Part shown: positions 43,568 through 54,085 of the stretch, piece after piece
How positions within the stretch are numbered: the first letter of the stretch is position 1
How the letters are laid out: each line of letters begins with the position of its first letter
NCBI RefSeq assembly: GCF_016906535.1
Contig: NC_057372.1
Span: 2,213,501-2,277,500 of the forward strand
DNA length: 64,000 bases
Source of the DNA: Rhizoctonia solani
Lineage: Eukaryota > Basidiomycota > Agaricomycetes > Cantharellales > Ceratobasidiaceae
Direction: 5' to 3'
Translations under genes and position numbers: made by a program
Notes under the pieces: generated by a model
What the model saw: the letters and a program-made list of their open reading frames with translations, nothing else
Told to the model about the DNA's origin: nothing
The model's database searches: none

Positions 43568-44913
43568 TTTCCCGATTGGTACTTGGAGTCTTCGCCAACC
43601 TTGGCGGCTTCTTTGGCCTTCCCTTTGTCCTCAATAGGGGTAGCCTTCCATCCCGTGCGGCATTCCGCGAACTTGTGGCCCATTTTGCCGCATTTGATGC
43701 AGGCGCCAGCGGCGCGGCGGCGATTTCGTTCCTCTTCCGATACAAAGTTTGGATTGTCAGAGAGCTTCTTAGAACCGGTGCTTGGCTGGCCGGTACTCGT
43801 CCCCCTTGCGGGGTTAGTTGGTCTGCTAGACTTACTATCCTTTGGCGGATGGCTAGCACGCTCCTCTCGGAGGGCGTTATTGATGACAAGTGCTGCGTTT
43901 TGCAGCTCTAAGAGGGTACGGGGGCGGTGCTCACGGGTTGCGATTTGCCGGCTGACCTCCCAGTGGAGGCCACGGGCAAACTGGCCTCGGAGGGCCGCGT
44001 CGTTCCAGTCCAGTTCCATTGCTAGGGTTCTGAACTTTGTAATATAATCCGCGCATGTGCCGGATTGGGTAAGGGAGGTTATTTTCCGCTCGGCGGCCCT
44101 TGTGGCATCAGGGTCGCCAAACGCTGCCAGGAACTCCAGTTTGAAACCTTCGACCGTTTGGATGATGGCTTGGTGTGACCCGAGCTGGTCGAGGTGCGGA
44201 TGGGCCCATGCTCCCGCAGAATCCTTCATGTTCATGAGAAGGAATGATAAGACCTCTTGGTCCGTGGGAAACATGCGGGAATTCAATTGGGTCCATGCCA
44301 ACATCCTGGTGAGCCATTGTTTGGCTTCACTCCCAATCTTGCCTGTATAGGCATCTGGGTGGTCTACTTTGACCGGGGTAGGATAGGCGGCGACTGGAGC
44401 CGGAGGTGGAGGGGCAGATGTCCCGATCGGGGATTGGAGAGCCGGAGATGGAGGGGGAGATGGGACTCGCGGGGGTACTCCTCGTATGGGAGTGGGCTGG
44501 GCAAAGACGGGGAGCCCCTTGGACAATTCGGGCCAGAATGAGACCCAACTAGTCGATCCAATAGGGTCGACTTTTGGTAGGGGGCGTGGCGTTGCTTCCA
44601 CGGCCGGGGGTTTTGTGTCTTCTGGGGTCCTGGGCCCGTGGAGCTGGAGGCTTCTAAGCCCATCCTTGACAGTATCGACGGCTTGAGAGATGTTCTCAAG
44701 GTTGGTGCGGGCCTCGACTCCCGCTTCTCGGACTTCTTCCACCTTTTGTTCGAGGTTCTCAACTTGGCCGAGGAGGCCAAGGAGGAGACTTGTGATTTGC
44801 TCGAGGGATACTTCCCCAAGTTCGACATAGGGGGCTGTCGGAAGGTGGGGTCCCAACTCCCCTTGATTGATTGGGGAGCGGGTTTGAGAGGCTGGCCGGG
44901 AACGGGTTGCCAT
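43561..44913 (-). CDS. gag: Element E Gag
   Basis: A 450-aa open frame close to A Gag. It has a coiled coil (LLGLLGQVENLEQKVEEVRE) near 45-65, a Pro-rich linker, a capsid region (WLTRMLAWTQLNSRMF to ARGLHWEVS) and a zinc knuckle CIKCGKMGHKFAEC. It ends SGKE-stop after G GGA AAA. Transcription would read from the E 5' LTR at 45414-45997. Confidence 0.92.
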   Translation of the reverse strand: MATRSRPASQTRSPINQGELGPHLPTAPYVELGEVSLEQITSLLLGLLGQVENLEQKVEEVREAGVEARTNLENISQAVDTVKDGLRSLQLHGPRTPEDTKPPAVEATPRPLPKVDPIGSTSWVSFWPELSKGLPVFAQPTPIRGVPPRVPSPPPSPALQSPIGTSAPPPPAPVAAYPTPVKVDHPDAYTGKIGSEAKQWLTRMLAWTQLNSRMFPTDQEVLSFLLMNMKDSAGAWAHPHLDQLGSHQAIIQTVEGFKLEFLAAFGDPDATRAAERKITSLTQSGTCADYITKFRTLAMELDWNDAALRGQFARGLHWEVSRQIATREHRPRTLLELQNAALVINNALREERASHPPKDSKSSRPTNPARGTSTGQPSTGSKKLSDNPNFVSEEERNRRRAAGACIKCGKMGHKFAECRTGWKATPIEDKGKAKEAAKVGEDSKYQSGKE

Positions 44914-45398
44914 GGTATGTGTTGGCGGGTAGGAGCGGCCAGCGTGGGAAGATGCCCGGGACGAGGAGCAAGTGGGAGTGCGCGAGGTAATGATGGGCGA
45001 GTGAAGGGGAGTGGAGGCTGTGTAGCCAGGGGTGCCTATATCAGGACTTATGAGTGCTTTACTACTCGAACGCTAAGCCTTTGTCTCAACCAACCTAGCG
45101 TTGGACAGTCCTTTCAACCAATCAACAGCCGTAGGCGGGCGTGATGTGGAGCAGGGTTTCTGCAAGCGGGTGGATCAACTGTCTAAGGCCGCAGGTAGAG
45201 GGTGCAGCAACCTGTGGTATGCGGGCAATAGGAGTATTCAGCCTTATAGCAATTTCCTACTACGTGGGGGTGGGGGAATTTTGATTATTCTTTCCCGCAA
45301 GGTGGCCCCGATCACGTGATTTTGGTCGTGCTAGTACTGGTACTCTTCTCGGTGGCTGGGGCTTAATGGTGGGTACAAAACGGTTTGCAACCAACGTA

Positions 45399-45411
45399 AG
45401 GTCGATTACCT
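45399..45411 (-). other. Self-complementary primer-binding site, element E
   Basis: The plus strand shows AGGTCGATTACCT two bases from the LTR. The LTR complement AGGTAATCGACCT is at 45663-45675, a perfect 13-base match. In B both partners carry A/T instead of G/C at the variable position, so the pair co-varies between elements. Confidence 0.78.
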
Positions 45412-45413
45412 AG

Positions 45414-45997
45414 TGTCCTAGACGTCCGTAGGGGTCGTCTAGGTAGCGGGCGCTTGTGGCCGTATAGGACTAAGTGAGAACCGCTTAAGGCGGTGAGGAG
45501 GCTACCTACGACGACTAACTATCTAAGTACAATGACCAAAGCCCTAATGGCAATGGCAAGTTATGTATCTACAATGAGGAAGTTGCTTAAGGCAACGAGT
45601 ACAGGTGGGGGGACTAAGTAATTGCTGGCCTAAGGCCTCGTACAGTTGGGGGATGCGACAAGAGGTAATCGACCTGGGTGTTACCATGGTCGGTTGGCCT
45701 CCTTATATATTCTACAGAGTGACTAATTACAAATACATCATATCAAATATAGAATCCAATAAGAACCCCGCTCTGCAGTTGGCCTTACTCATGCATACGT
45801 GTCACTGACGTGTCATAGTGATGTCATCAGGTGGAGGTGGCTACGTATGCTGAGATAAGCGCGGAAGGGGACGTGGCTCGGCGCTTAGCGTGTGATATAA
45901 GCGCCGAGGTCACGTGATCGAAAATGTTGTCCGTTTGCCTTTGTTTAAATCCGAGAAAATGGGAATAAATTCCCTGGTATCGAGTGTGTCTACGACA
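45414..45997 (-). repeat. 5' LTR of element E
   Basis: A 584-bp LTR with the same layout as the A and B LTRs: TCACGTGA box, TATATAAGG, self-primer, CTTAA hairpins. It ends CTACGACA, followed by the TSD GTATT and the stub of the B LTR. Confidence 0.94.
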
Positions 45998-46018
45998 GTA
46001 TTGATTGTGTCTACAACA

Positions 46019-46313
46019 CCAAATACTAAAATTCATATCCAAATTATTCAGTTTTGCATGTCATTTTGGGTGCATGCGTGCAGTTGCAGGTACAATTTGA
46101 AAATGCTCAAAAAGAATGAGCCAGCCCAAAAATTTCGCTCACGCGTATCTCCACGAGGAGACTTAGTTTTGATCTAAAATTTTGTATATATGTTCTATAC
46201 TACTGTATCTACAAAATTTACTATTACATCGTAAACGAATTCTCAATCGTGCGGGTGACGCGTGAGCGTCATTGATTTGAGCTCACGTGGCTCAATCTTT
46301 TTGGGCGCAAGTG
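46019..46313 (+). mobile_element. 3' end of the Tc1/mariner element
   Basis: After the TSD copy CCAAA, TAC TAA finishes the transposase frame that stopped at 889. About 280 bases of noncoding tail follow. On the reverse strand the end reads CACTTGCGCCCAAAAAGATT directly next to a TA, as expected for a Tc1/mariner terminus at a TA target. A related sequence in the opposite direction (CTCAAAAAGAATGAGCC, near 46107) forms an imperfect inverted repeat with it. The boundary at 46313 is set by where homology to the flanking gene stops. Confidence 0.65.
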
Positions 46314-47366
46314 TATATCATTCCTGCAAGGCCTCCGAAGCGTGACATGTATTTCCCTAAACAGACCATTAGCCGATTTTTTCACAAATAGATATGGAGC
46401 TACCAACCTTTGGTGAGACGAAGACGTTTAACATACCTCCTAGCGGCGTTGTCTTTAGAAACGGCCGCGCCATTGATAGTGTATCTTGCCAACTAACCGG
46501 TTGAATAGCACAAAGACGCCAGTGCGCTAATAATGCCAATCGCAAACATGGATAGCGCGAAGCCACGCAGGTTACGATTCGTCACACTAATGTTATGACC
46601 GAATACTACAAATATCGTTCCGGTACTTGCTGTGCAATTTTCTCTGTCTGAAGGGATACCAAAAGTCGACGGGTCTTTCCATACCTGCAACCCCCAATAA
46701 CACCAGAATATGGTGAATAGGAAGCTGCAGATGCTGATTGAAAGTTCAAGTTGTCTCATCTGTAGGCAATCAGCCAGCGAAATATGGCTTGAACAAATAA
46801 ACATACGTAGGTACTATTGATGGTGACAAAGGCAGTCATGATAGTCGTAAGCTATATATATGCGGTAGATATATGGGTCAGTGCCTGACAAATAATCACC
46901 GCCATGCGCATGACTTGCCATGGCTACTATTAACGCGTCGAACAAACTCAATCCACGCGTCTTCGTTTCGATGAGCGATGCAATAATCAAGCTGGTTGAC
47001 ACGATGTACGCGTTTCGTGCTGTGCTGTGAAATGCCTTCTCATGGTATGGTATGAACGAAGCCACGGCCTGTATGCATTTAGTCAAGAAATGAATCCCCA
47101 CCGGCCCTTGTAGATCGCCTACTACCCACCATAGTAAGAAGAGTTTGGGAGTAAAGTGCAATCCGGACCTATGTAGTGATATGAGTCAAAGTATTAATTA
47201 TGGATGCGCTGAAATGAACGCACCCCCTTTCCCTACGATTGTCAGCTGGTTAGCCTGACGTCTTATACCCGAGATGAAATACGGTACTTACAGAGATATC
47301 AGCATTAGGCGTGATGACCGTACAAAAATCAGGTCCAAGCTCGGAAGGGCAGCTGGACATGCTCAT
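46314..47366 (-). pseudogene. Truncated paralogue of the adjacent multi-pass membrane protein
   Basis: Same exon plan as the gene at 47805-49048: exons 47366-47292 (MSMSSCPSELGPDFC), 47168-47130, 47068-46919, 46851-46807 and 46759 onward. The intron after exon 3 begins GCAAGT, a GC-AG intron where the paralogue has GTAAGT. The last frame stops at TAG 46495-46493, after 191 residues. Beyond it, recognisable codons continue (LARYTINGAAVSKDNA). After a likely intron, KYMSRFGGLAGMIY is readable and ends exactly at the Tc1 terminus. The remaining ~60 C-terminal residues are absent. It is probably a decaying copy broken by the transposon. Function unknown. Confidence 0.72.
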
Positions 47367-47804
47367 GTCCTTTGGCTCGTAGGGCGCGTGGGTAGTGTTC
47401 AAAAGACGCGCGAAGGTCATCTTCAGTCTATATAGCTCTCGCCCTGTAAATTTGTTATAAGGATAAAGGATGGGCACCGGGATGCCAAGCATCACGGGAA
47501 AATCGGCTATCAAGAATACAGGCAGCGTCGGATAGCGTGTGGTGTGCCTATTATGTCTGGGCCGATCGCTTCCCAAAAAGGCACATGCTAACTTCTTGGA
47601 GACGTGGCCAAGCCCCAAAGGAGATAATTCGTCTCTATGGGAGACCAATCAGGACTTCCAAAGTGCAGTGAAGTTTAAATATTTTTTGTTCAGTTGAGAG
47701 TGAATTTGTGGTATAATGTAAACAAAGCAGATGAGGTAAACATGTTAAACACAGCTACAGACAAGAAACCAGATACAGAAGAAAACCTCGTCAATCAACT
47801 TCAG
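47367..47804. other. Spacer between the two membrane-protein paralogues
   Basis: This holds the presumed promoter of the pseudogene at 46314-47366 and the terminator side of the next gene. An open frame extends upstream of 47366 on the minus strand to 47648, but it has no family support, and the paralogue starts at the equivalent of 47366. Confidence 0.5.
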
Positions 47805-49048
47805 CTAAGCCACATCGCCATTCGCTCGTGCTCGTTCCGCCTTTCTGTAATTTATCTCTTCTTTAAAATACGTAAAACAATCCATGAGCTGCTGGCCTAA
47901 CATAATCAATGCAAGAGTTTGACTGTAAGTCCAACCATTGACTTGTTTGGACACGTCCGGGTTGCGCTGGACGATTTGTTCTGTTGTAACGATCATGTAG
48001 ATCATTCCAACCGTGCCCCCAAACCGGGTCATATGCTGCCCTTTGCCACCCGAGCGAGCTGCGTGGGTATTGTTAGCCTTAAGCACCCAGGCGAACAATG
48101 TAGACAATACGCACCCCTTCGGTGGCGAAGTTCTCTAGCATATCGTGCAGCAGCATTTTCCTTAGCTGTCCTTGCAGTACCAACAATATATCGGAGTGAC
48201 CAGGTTATGCACTGCCAGAGCGCTGCCAGAGCAGAGATCGACCCGATTGCGAAAATGAACATGGCGAACCCACGCAGACCGCTGTTTGTTACGCTGACGT
48301 TGTGACCGAATACGACGAACACGGTGTCGATGCTAGCATTACAGTTCTCCTCACCCTCGGGAATCCCGAAGGTTTTGGGATCGTTCCATACTTGCAGACC
48401 CCAGTAGACCCAGAAGGTAGTGAACAGAAAACTGGAGATATTGATGGACAGGCCCAGAGTGCGAATCTGTGGAGGATGAGCCCAGGTCTGATACGCTGTA
48501 AATTACTTACATAGGCTGTGTTCACCGTGACGAACGCTGTCATAATAGTCGTAAGCTACAAGAGCAAAATATCTGAGTGAGTCTGGGACCAGTGAGTCGA
48601 AAGCTAGCTTTACTTACCATTGTCACAATCAAAGCGTCAAATAGACTAAGTTCATGAGTCTTTAGCTCGATTAGAGAAGCGATCATCAAGCTTGTCGACA
48701 CTACATAGCAGTTTCGCGATGTATCCCGAAATGCTTTTTCATGGTATGGTAAGATTGAGGCAATGATCTGTGGTCCGGGGTCAGATTCGGTTGGAAATAG
48801 ACGGGAGCAATTGGCCTACCATGCTCATGATTGTTTGCGCATAGATTGCAACTCGGACCTATTTCCTCGGTCTGAGATTAAAACGGATGTAAAAACCCTC
48901 CAAACAGACTTACACCTATGCCCTAGGTAGCGGTAAGTCAGTATGCATCCTAAGTTCTCGGCTAGGCTGTCGTGCTTACTGATATATCGGGGTTGGACAC
49001 GATTACTTTGCAGAAATTGAGTTGATCTTCTTCGGGACAACTATCCAT
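47805..49048 (-). CDS. Basidiomycete multi-pass membrane protein, uncharacterised family
   Basis: Six exons with consistent phases give 302 residues: 49048-48980, 48858-48820, 48767-48618, 48555-48511, 48466-48115 and 48058-47805. The start MDSCPEEDQLNFC, then NPDISVRVAIYAQ, recalls a family of unnamed agaricomycete proteins that open with Cys-rich N-termini and an NPDI.G..VR motif (recalled, not checked). Hydrophobic stretches suggest about six or seven membrane spans, for example LFDALIVTM with TTIMTAFVTVNTAY, ISSFLFTTFWVYWGL, FAMFIFAIGSISALAAL and LALIMLGQQLMDCF. A charged tail ends ERARANGDVA. A TTTATAA box lies ~120 bases upstream. The small intron after HRR ends with GCTAACAA...ACGCAG. 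No function can be assigned. Confidence 0.8.
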
Positions 49049-50147
49049 ACTGATGTGGGTGTATTCAAGGTCGTAAGAGTCGTCGTTAGAGGAGGAGGAG
49101 GAGGAGGTGGTGGTGGTGGGTATAGGGAATAAGCGAGAGAAATGCCTTAAAGGAGCCTCGCTATGCCCATCAAACTTATAAATGGAGGGGTGGCGGTCGG
49201 TGCCTCCAACAGCACCGTTCGATTCGAAAGGTCCCTCGTGTGTGAATTAGCGCCCAGGCATCGCCTCCTTTGTCTTTGACGTGTGTGCCCAGTATGGGAT
49301 ATCTGGACTGGTTGTGGCTCAGATCGAGGTCCTGCGAGTCTTCAATGAGCCTTCAACCAAGTGAGATCGCGACTTCGTTGCTATGACATGTAGGATAGCG
49401 TTGATGTCCGGAAGCCTCGGCGGGGCCATAGCGGTCCCTCGTAAATTGTAGTAGTTGCTAAAACTTCAAGCTAGACGGGTAGTTCATAACCGGCCCGGAA
49501 GCCCCAGTGCAGAACCAGGCTCTGTCCAATTTATTACGAATGGCGGCGCGCCCTACTAGAGGCACGGAGTAAACAAGCATCTACGATTGGACGGCTGTGC
49601 CTCGGCCAGACACAACGACAGCCAATCGTGAGCTCAAGCACCGTCAATCTCAACCCGTTAACATTGTACAGTAACTGGTCTGGTCCAAACAGTCACGTTA
49701 TCAAGAACCCGAAGATGAAATAAACACGTTGATTTAAACGAATAGCGTATGAATTTCACTCGGAACTAACATTCGAATACTTAGGGCACATTGCGTGCGA
49801 ATTCATCGATATTTATAGAAGGGTGGGATTTAACATTTGGTTCAGCAAACTATAAATCTTTTGATGTAAATTCTACTCAATTCGATGAGGCGCTGAATGC
49901 TCGGTGTCAGTGCGCGCTCCGAAGGCGATCGATGACGACCAATGCCGTACAGAGGGACACAGGTTGCACAGCCACTATCATACTTTTGGGTTTCGTCATA
50001 TAAGGCGGCTCCCTTGGCGGCGACCAAGATTCTGACTGCCCTGATTTGCTTCAATTAGCTTCGGTTTACATAAATAACATTACTCCTCATCTTACGACAG
50101 CTCACGACACGGACTGACGGTCATTTAAATACTGTTCGGTTGAGGTC
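49049..50147. other. Divergent intergenic region
   Basis: This is the shared upstream region of the minus-strand membrane-protein gene and the plus-strand PSD gene. A GAG/GGT triplet run (near 49092-49120) and a TATA-like TTATAAA (near 49177-49183) lie on the membrane-protein side. No gene, RNA or repeat was recognised. Confidence 0.5.
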
Positions 50148-53100
50148 ATGACGCCCACTAATCCCTCCTCCAAGCCCGCTGGGAACAAGATGGGTATTGG
50201 AAAAGTGCTCAAGAATGTTGGAAAAATACCTAAAGGAATCAAGAGTACTAGGTCAGGTCGTACCCGAGCCAAGGTCACTCAACTTGAGGGCGAGCTGCCT
50301 GCGGTCTTACTCAGGATCCAGATCGTAGGATGCAAAGATCTACGCGCGGCCGACTCCAACGGCAAGAGCGATCCGTACGTATTTATGTTGATGCATATAA
50401 TGTAACTCGCGATCATTGAAACCTGATTTAATACCGCTAGTTTCGTGGTCATATCTTTTGCTGGAAAGCGCCTGCAAACTCCCGTTGTCAACAAGACTCT
50501 GTATCCCGAATGGGCCCCCAAGGATGCCACTTTTACTTTCCCACTATACCTCTCGACTATAGGTTCCCAGGGATCCATCGAACTCGTCATCTGGGATAAG
50601 GATCGCTTTTCCAAGAATGACTACCTGGGCGAAGTTTCGCTTCCCATTGATGAATGGTTTAAATGGAACGGAGGAAACGGCGCCGCTTTTGAAGAAGTCC
50701 AATGGGTGTGTTTGTGCGTGTCCAAAACCTTAGGGTTTTTATTCACATATATTTCAGCCATTTAACGAACGTGTCCTCTCAACTGACCCCAAGAATCCTG
50801 CCACGGGTACTATGCAACTGAAGATCGGCTTTGTCACGCCGCCCGAGGTTAATCACCCCATTGACTTTCAGCAAGCCTACCAACAATTACTCAGTCATTC
50901 CATCATGGCCGGCCTGAGTCTTGACACTGCTCCCCCAGTAAGCGCCTGATTCTATTCCACGGGAACCCCGCTGAAATTAACACATCTGACAGACGCGTGG
51001 AATCGGCACACTTGGGTCTGGTGACGAGGCTGAAGACTTTGATGACGACGGGCTTAGTAGCGATGACGAAGAATCAGATGATGAACTCGGACCTCACTCT
51101 CCACCACGTACACCAGCCGACCTGCCTGCACATGCACCTCTCAACATTAGAAAGGACTCGGTTACCCAGCCTCAGGCCCAGCTTTCTCCTCCCCAGCCTA
51201 AACCCTTCATCCCTAGATTGTTCTCGGGTGTCAAGCGCCCATCTATCAGTAGACAAGATTCGGCAGCTTCAACCGCAACAACCGGGAAATCAGACACTAA
51301 TGGAGCTGCCGCACCCAAGCCCAAGCCTCCCTCGCTGGCCCAGCCAACTGAGAAAAGGAAAACTAGGAGATACAAAAAACGTGGCAGTAAAGACAAGGAC
51401 ATTGACTACCAGCTTGATGCCGGTGCCGACATCCAAGGTATCGTCATGATTGAAGTATCTGGCGCTACTGATCTACCAAAGCTAAAAAACGGTAAATCTT
51501 ATGTGTTTTGCAGTATTGTATTGGGATCTCATGTGACTTTTAGTGACTCGTACTGGGTGGGACATGGATCCTTTTGTAGTCATCGCTTTCAGCAAAAAAG
51601 TCTTTCGTACTCGCGTTATTCGTCATTCCCGCACTCCTGTTTGGGACGAGAAGCTCTTGTTCCACGTCCGCCGACATGAAACTAATTTCAAGATCAACTT
51701 CTCAGTTTTGGATTGGGATAAGATGTCGGGCAACGATCATATCGGCGATGTCTCATTGGATCTTCCAGAACTCATGAAAGACCTCCCGGCCCGCGACCCA
51801 AATACTGGACTTTATCCACTGCTTGCAGAGCCTACCGAATCAGAACTAAGGGCATTTACTCTTGACTTGGTACCTACGAAGGAAGCGTCGTGGGAAGGCA
51901 AGCACAAGCCCACTCTGACGATCAAGTAAGTGGCGTCTCTTAGTCGGCGATTGCTTTAATCAATTATGTTTAGGGCCAAATATCAGCCGTATGATGCGCT
52001 CCGACAACGTTTCTGGCGTCAGTACCTCGAGCAATACGACGCCGATAACACCGGTCTCATATCTCACATCGAGCTTACATCAATGCTCGACTCGCTCGGC
52101 TCCACCCTTTCCGCTCAAACTCTCGACGGGTTCTTCGCTCGATTCAACAGGAATCCCGAGAGCGAAGAATTAACTTTCAACGAGGCGGTTCAGTGCCTCG
52201 AAGAAGAACTCGCCAAGCCTACTGCGGACAGGCGCAAAGTTGTGGCCGAAGAGCCCAGCACAGGTACCGCCACACCGTTGGCGCTCGATCCTTCCATGGT
52301 ATCTCCCGGTATTGGCACACTCAACTTTGTAGGACAGGATGCACGCCCTCCACCTGGCCGGAGCAACTCTGAGATCGAACAAGTTCCGCACGAGTCGAAT
52401 CAGAATGTCATTGATCCTAACAATCCTGGCCAATACGCAAATATCAACGTCAGTTCCTCAGACGAGGAAGACTCGGGCTCGGCCAGCTCATCGAGTGGGT
52501 TCGAACGTGTGGTTAATATCAAGACATGCCCGCTATGCCACCGGCCGCGCCTCAAGGGCAAGTCCGAGGCTGATATCGTCACGCACTTGGCTGTATGCGC
52601 GAGTGGCGACTGGGCTCGGGTGGACCGCATCGTCGTGGGCAACTTTGTGACTGCGAGCCAGGCCCAGAGGAAATGGTATACGAAGATGTTGACCAAGATT
52701 ACGGCGGGCGATTACCAGCTTGGTGCAGTACGTGACATGGCTTATGTTTTCGTATTATTGTTACTAACAAAATTTATAGAATTCAGCAAACATCATTGTG
52801 CAGAACCGCATTACTGGGCAACTTGAAGAAGAGAAAATGCAGGGATACGTCCGCATTGGTATTAGACTGCTCTACAAGGTGCGTTTATAATCGAAGCCAG
52901 TTATTTGCATACCTATTTAGGTGCTTTCGCAGGGAGCTAGCAGCCGTATGGAGGGTGGCCGAGGTACGTTTTGGAGGGCTGGTTCTATTTTAGCTACTTC
53001 TAACATACCTTCCATGTAGCTCGCAAGTTACTCAAATCCATGTCGATTAAGCAGGGCCAAAAATACGACTCTCCAGAATCTGCGCGTGAAATCCCAGCTT

Positions 53101-54085
53101 TCATTGAATTCCACAATTTGAATGTTGAAGAGATCAAGGACCCGTTGGACTCGTTTAGTATGTAGGATTTTTATGTCGTCATTTATTGTGCTTACCAAGT
53201 GCTTCATTTCAGAATCGTTCAATGAATTCTTCTACAGGTACGTATCACATTTATACCTGCCTTGATGCCCTTGAACTAAATTTATCTAATAGGAAGCTCA
53301 AAGAAACTGCTCGTCCAGTTGATGAGCCAGGAAATCCGTCGCGTGCGGTTTCTTGTGCTGACTGCCGTATGATGGCATTTGAGACCGTCAGCGAGGCTAC
53401 TCGATTGTGGATCAAGGGCCGCGAATTCTCTGTGAAACGATTGCTTGGGGAAACTTATGCGCATGAGGCCCCGAAGTATGACGGTGGCGCACTTGGCATC
53501 TTTAGGCTCGCTCCCCAGGTTAGTATAAATGAGTGAAAATTCGACGTCAAACTTATTCCCGATTGGATCACAGGATTATCACAGATTCCACAGTCCGGTA
53601 GACGGTGTGGTAGGGCCAATGACCTACATCGCAGGCGAATATTACACCGTTAACGTAAGTTGTTTCGCTCAAACTGAGCTTTATTCCATCTAAATTCATC
53701 TGCTCGTAGCCCCAAGCCATTCGTACTCAGCTTGATGTCTACGGGGACAATGCGCGTAAAATCGTCCCAATCGACTCACCGGTGTTTGGACGTGTAATGT
53801 GTGTCTGTATTGGTGCAATGATGGTAGGGTCGATTGTCACCACTGTCAAGGAGGGAGAGTCAATTGCACGCGGCCAAGAGTTTGGGTAGGTTCAATTATG
53901 CCTACATCATACGTTGTTTGCTTGACCAGTAATTGGGTAGCTACTTCGCATTCGGTGGAAGTACTATTGTCATACTCTTTGAAAAGGGTAAACTGAAGTG
54001 GGACGATGATTTACTTAGCAACAGTAGTTCGACTCTCGAAACTCTTGTACGCGTGGGAATGGGTGTTGGTATAAGACCTGCATAG
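50148..54085 (+). CDS. Phosphatidylserine decarboxylase, type II (C2-C2-EF-hand-PSD)
   Basis: Fourteen exons in consistent phase give 1075 residues: 50148-50374, 50441-50705, 50758-50937, 50993-51491, 51544-51925, 51974-52727, 52780-52878, 52933-52963 (31 nt), 53020-53157, 53213-53237 (25 nt), 53293-53518, 53574-53654, 53710-53885, 53941-54085. A C2 domain near 45-150 ([21 protein letters not shown]) and a second near 385-500 ([26 protein letters not shown]) flank an acidic linker. An EF-hand follows ([12 protein letters not shown], ~540), then a [11 protein letters not shown]...C zinc-finger-like stretch. The catalytic domain begins near 765. It holds [17 protein letters not shown] (~937-953) and the self-cleavage motif GGST at 1033-1036, where Ser becomes the pyruvoyl group. 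The enzyme converts phosphatidylserine to phosphatidylethanolamine. The C2 domains point to Golgi/endosome membranes, as with yeast Psd2 (family knowledge). Confidence 0.93.

Larger units (their letters stand above)
39555..45997 (-). mobile_element. Retrotransposon E (Ty3/gypsy chromovirus), nearly intact
   Basis: E is a 6443-bp element of the A/B/E family, inserted in the 5' LTR of B with TSD GTATT. Order on the minus strand is 5' LTR 45414-45997, PBS 45399-45411, leader, gag 43561-44913, pol 43567 down to 40129 and 3' LTR 39555-40136. The LTR pair shows about ten substitutions and two or three indels; all but one substitution are at CpG. Pol has one stop and one frameshift. Confidence 0.95.
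890..46018 (-). mobile_element. Retrotransposon B (Ty3/gypsy chromovirus), host of the nest
   Basis: B is bounded by TGTCCTAGACG at 890 and TCTACAACA ending at 46018, with CCAAA target duplications at 885-889 and 46019-46023. Its own parts on the minus strand are the 3' LTR 890-1472, pol tail 1473-1583, main pol 8017-11340, gag 11334-12779, leader 12780-12853 and 38647-38987, and 5' LTR 38988-39554 plus 46003-46018. The rest is A, C (with F, D, G) and E inserted inside it. B's own length is about 6 kb. Its LTRs differ at about nine CpG sites, two of them hit on both copies, so it ranks with C and E as the most diverged here. Confidence 0.92.

Noticed and set aside
890..46018. RIP as the cause of element decay
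   Set aside because: The changes fall at CpG on both strands, not mainly at CpA, and their number per element is low.
47367..47648. N-terminal extension of the membrane-protein pseudogene
   Set aside because: The paralogue has no counterpart to it, and conserved sequence begins only at the Met at 47366.
49092..49120. GAG/GGT triplet run
   Set aside because: A short low-complexity tract in the 5' untranslated region of the membrane-protein gene, with no sign of a larger repeat or coding role.
53799..53996. Separate small gene near the 3' end of PSD
   Set aside because: It is an intron read-through in another frame; the PSD exons cover it in phase.
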